The notes under the pieces were generated by a model. That model was not told the DNA's origin, did not search any database, and worked only from the letters and a program-made list of their open reading frames with translations. Made by a program: the position numbers and the translations under genes. A stretch of 64,000 bases of DNA, taken from positions 1 through 64,000 of the forward strand of contig NZ_JMPL01000001.1 of the NCBI RefSeq assembly GCF_000735365.1, in the 5' to 3' direction. Every line of letters starts with the position of its first letter. The first letter of the stretch is position 1. Of the stretch, positions 61,900 through 64,000 are shown piece after piece. Source of the stretch: Kluyvera ascorbata ATCC 33433 (GTDB lineage Bacteria; Pseudomonadota; Gammaproteobacteria; Enterobacterales; Enterobacteriaceae).

Positions 61900-63831
61900 T
61901 TATTTGTCGCCCAGCTGCTCTGACATGGTGCCAGAGTCCGGAGCGCGCGGTTCATCAACCGGACGCGGCGCACTTGGTTTCCCCGTGTTGCCAGAGTTGT
62001 TGGATGAACCCGGTTCTTCCCAGCCTGCTGGCGGACGCACGTCGCGGCGAGCCATCAGGTCGTCAATCTGCGGTGCATCGATGGTCTCATATTTCATGAG
62101 CGCATCTTTCATTGCATGCAGAATATCCATGTTGTCGTTCAGGAGCTGGCGAGCACGAGCGTAGTTACGTTCGATAAGCGCTTTCACTTCCTGGTCGATG
62201 ATACGTGCGGTTTCATCGGACATGTGTTTCGCTTTGGCGACAGAGCGGCCCAGGAATACTTCGCCCTCTTCTTCCGCATACAGCAGCGGACCGAGTTTGT
62301 CGGAGAAGCCCCACTGGGTGACCATGTTACGTGCCAGGTTCGTCGCGACTTTAATGTCGTTCGATGCACCGGTAGAAACATGTTCTACGCCATAAATAAT
62401 TTCTTCTGCCAGACGGCCGCCGTACAGGGTGGAGATCTGACTTTCCAGTTTCTGACGGCTGGCGCTAATCGCGTCGCCTTCAGGCAGGAAGAAGGTCACA
62501 CCCAGCGCACGACCGCGTGGGATAATCGTCACTTTGTGCACCGGATCGTGTTCCGGTACCAGGCGACCGATAATCGCGTGGCCTGCTTCGTGGTAAGCGG
62601 TGGATTCTTTCTGCGCTTCCGTCATCACCATGGAGCGACGTTCCGCACCCATCATGATTTTGTCTTTCGCTTTTTCGAACTCAACCATCGATACCACGCG
62701 CTTGTTGCCACGAGCTGCAAACAGCGCTGCTTCGTTCACTAAGTTCGCCAGGTCTGCACCGGAGAAACCAGGAGTACCACGAGCAATGATTGCCGCATCG
62801 ATATCTGGTGCCAGCGGCACTCGACGCATATGCACTTTCAGAATCTGTTCACGACCACGAACGTCTGGCAGACCAACCACAACCTGACGGTCGAAACGGC
62901 CTGGACGCAGCAGCGCTGGGTCAAGTACGTCTGGACGGTTAGTTGCCGCGATAACGATGATACCTTCGTTACCTTCGAAGCCATCCATCTCAACCAGCAT
63001 CTGGTTCAGCGTTTGCTCACGTTCATCGTGACCACCGCCCAGACCTGCGCCACGCTGGCGGCCTACGGCGTCGATTTCATCGATGAAGATGATGCATGGT
63101 GCCGCTTTCTTAGCCTGTTCGAACATGTCACGCACACGAGATGCACCAACACCGACGAACATTTCTACGAAATCAGAACCGGAAATGGTGAAGAACGGAA
63201 CTTTCGCTTCGCCAGCAATCGCTTTTGCCAGCAACGTTTTACCGGTACCCGGAGGGCCAACCATCAGCACACCTTTCGGGATTTTACCGCCCAGCTTCTG
63301 GAAACGGCTCGGTTCACGCAGATACTCAACCAGCTCACCCACCTCTTCTTTCGCTTCGTCGCAGCCTGCAACGTCGGCAAAGGTGGTTTTGATCTGGTCT
63401 TCCGTCAGCATACGCGCCTTGCTCTTACCGAACGACATGGCACCTTTGCCACCACCGCCCTGCATTTGGCGCATGAAGAAGATCCAGACGCCGATCAGCA
63501 GCAGCATCGGGAACCAGGAAATGAAGATAGAAGCCAGCAGGCTTGGTTCTTCAGGCGGCTCACCAACCACTTTGACGTTTTTCGTCAGCAGGTTATCAAG
63601 CAGCTTCGGATCGTTAACCGGAATGTAAGTCGTGTAACGGTTACTATCTTTCTTGGTAACGTTGATCTCACGTCCGTTGATACGCGCTTCGCGAACCTGG
63701 TCGTTATTGACCTCTTGCAGGAAGGTAGAATAGTCCACCTTATGGCTGTTCGATTCGCTGGGCCCAAAGCTCTGGAATACTGACATCAGCACGACGGCAA
63801 TGACCAGCCAGAGTATTAGGTTTTTCGCCAT
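61900..63831 (-). CDS. ftsH: ATP-dependent zinc metalloprotease FtsH
   Basis: Membrane-bound AAA+ protease that degrades LpxC, sigma-32, SecY and others. 643 residues from ATG 63831 (E. coli 644); a TTG three codons earlier (63840) has a better-placed GAGG and is an alternative. Two N-terminal membrane helices (about 4-22 and 98-118), Walker A GPPGTGKT, Walker [12 protein letters not shown], second region of homology [19 protein letters not shown], and zinc site HEAGH (about 413-417). Ends MSEQLGDK. Downstream of rlmE, as in E. coli. Confidence 0.97.
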   Translation of the reverse strand: MAKNLILWLVIAVVLMSVFQSFGPSESNSHKVDYSTFLQEVNNDQVREARINGREINVTKKDSNRYTTYIPVNDPKLLDNLLTKNVKVVGEPPEEPSLLASIFISWFPMLLLIGVWIFFMRQMQGGGGKGAMSFGKSKARMLTEDQIKTTFADVAGCDEAKEEVGELVEYLREPSRFQKLGGKIPKGVLMVGPPGTGKTLLAKAIAGEAKVPFFTISGSDFVEMFVGVGASRVRDMFEQAKKAAPCIIFIDEIDAVGRQRGAGLGGGHDEREQTLNQMLVEMDGFEGNEGIIVIAATNRPDVLDPALLRPGRFDRQVVVGLPDVRGREQILKVHMRRVPLAPDIDAAIIARGTPGFSGADLANLVNEAALFAARGNKRVVSMVEFEKAKDKIMMGAERRSMVMTEAQKESTAYHEAGHAIIGRLVPEHDPVHKVTIIPRGRALGVTFFLPEGDAISASRQKLESQISTLYGGRLAEEIIYGVEHVSTGASNDIKVATNLARNMVTQWGFSDKLGPLLYAEEEGEVFLGRSVAKAKHMSDETARIIDQEVKALIERNYARARQLLNDNMDILHAMKDALMKYETIDAPQIDDLMARRDVRPPAGWEEPGSSNNSGNTGKPSAPRPVDEPRAPDSGTMSEQLGDK

Positions 63832-63935
63832 GTCACTCAAGGGATTAACCTCATATTACAACTGTGTTAAAAACAGCGTCAGGATACTCTATATCCAGCT
63901 TCTTTCAAACTTTCGTTTGAAAAACCACCGTCTAT

Positions 63936-64000
63936 CATTTTCGCCCGGTCGCTACAATGTACACTTCACGTGAACGCGCACGCGAAGAGTCCGGCTTACG
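63936..64000 (-). CDS. rlmE: 23S rRNA (uridine-2552-2'-O)-methyltransferase RlmE, 3' end
   Basis: The last 21 codons of a minus-strand gene enter the window at its right edge: RKPDSSRARSREVYIVATGRK then TGA (63936-63938). This matches the C-terminus of RlmE (RrmJ/FtsJ), which precedes ftsH in E. coli. The 95-104 bases between its stop and the ftsH start carry the GAGG ribosome site; no separate promoter was identified there. Confidence 0.88.

Overview
This window is a core chromosomal segment from a member of the Enterobacteriaceae. Gene content, gene order and protein sequences closely match the E. coli dlsT-rnpB-gar-aga-rsmI-...-argG-leuU-secG-glmM-folP-ftsH segment. The differences (no tdc operon, no agaBCDI, no yraQ, no yhbX, and an inserted cus locus) point to a relative such as Enterobacter, Leclercia or Citrobacter rather than E. 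coli. Genus cannot be fixed by reading alone. REP/BIME elements of the usual enteric type occur between several genes.

Layout. 0-2.3 kb: serine/cysteine-type transporter dlsT, an empty 500-bp gap, then the RNase P RNA gene rnpB. 2.3-8.6 kb: the galactarate/glucarate regulon, garPLRK on the minus strand and garD divergent. 8.7-17.1 kb: the N-acetylgalactosamine regulon, agaR repressor, then kbaZ-agaVWEF-agaA and, behind its own promoter, agaS-kbaY. 17.2-20 kb: an accessory pair, a MalX-like PTS permease and a MalY-like PLP lyase. 20-26.2 kb: a Fic protein directly behind rsmI, then lpoA-yraN-diaA-dolP and yraR. 26.3-36.5 kb: a complete Cu/Ag efflux locus, cusCFBA with cusRS, split by an orphan sugar-type solute-binding protein and carrying two CusR boxes. 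36.5-41.6 kb: yhbP, yhbQ, yhbS, ubiT, ubiUV, yhbW. 41.7-55.6 kb: mtr, then the RNA/translation block deaD (with yrbN), nlpI, pnp, rpsO, truB, rbfA, infB, nusA, rimP, metY. 55.8-64 kb: argG, an AraC regulator divergent from an AhpD-like protein, leuU, secG, glmM, folP, ftsH and the 3' end of rlmE.

Working together: gar genes import aldarates and convert them to 2-phosphoglycerate plus pyruvate. The aga genes import and deacetylate GalNAc, deaminate it and split tagatose-1,6-bisphosphate. The cus genes sense and export Cu(I)/Ag(I). The metY-rimP-nusA-infB-rbfA-truB-rpsO-pnp series is the classical translation/RNA-decay superoperon.

The most notable points are: a one-base homopolymer expansion that splits the normally essential folP; the orphan binding protein inside the cus locus between two CusR boxes; the uncharacterised MalXY-like pair behind kbaY; a Fic gene two bases after rsmI with a 12-bp tandem repeat; an 18-19 nt copy of the tRNA-Leu 3' end upstream of metY; and a REP element that supplies the stop codon of cusA. 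I found no CRISPR array, prophage, complete insertion sequence or clearly new multi-gene defence system.
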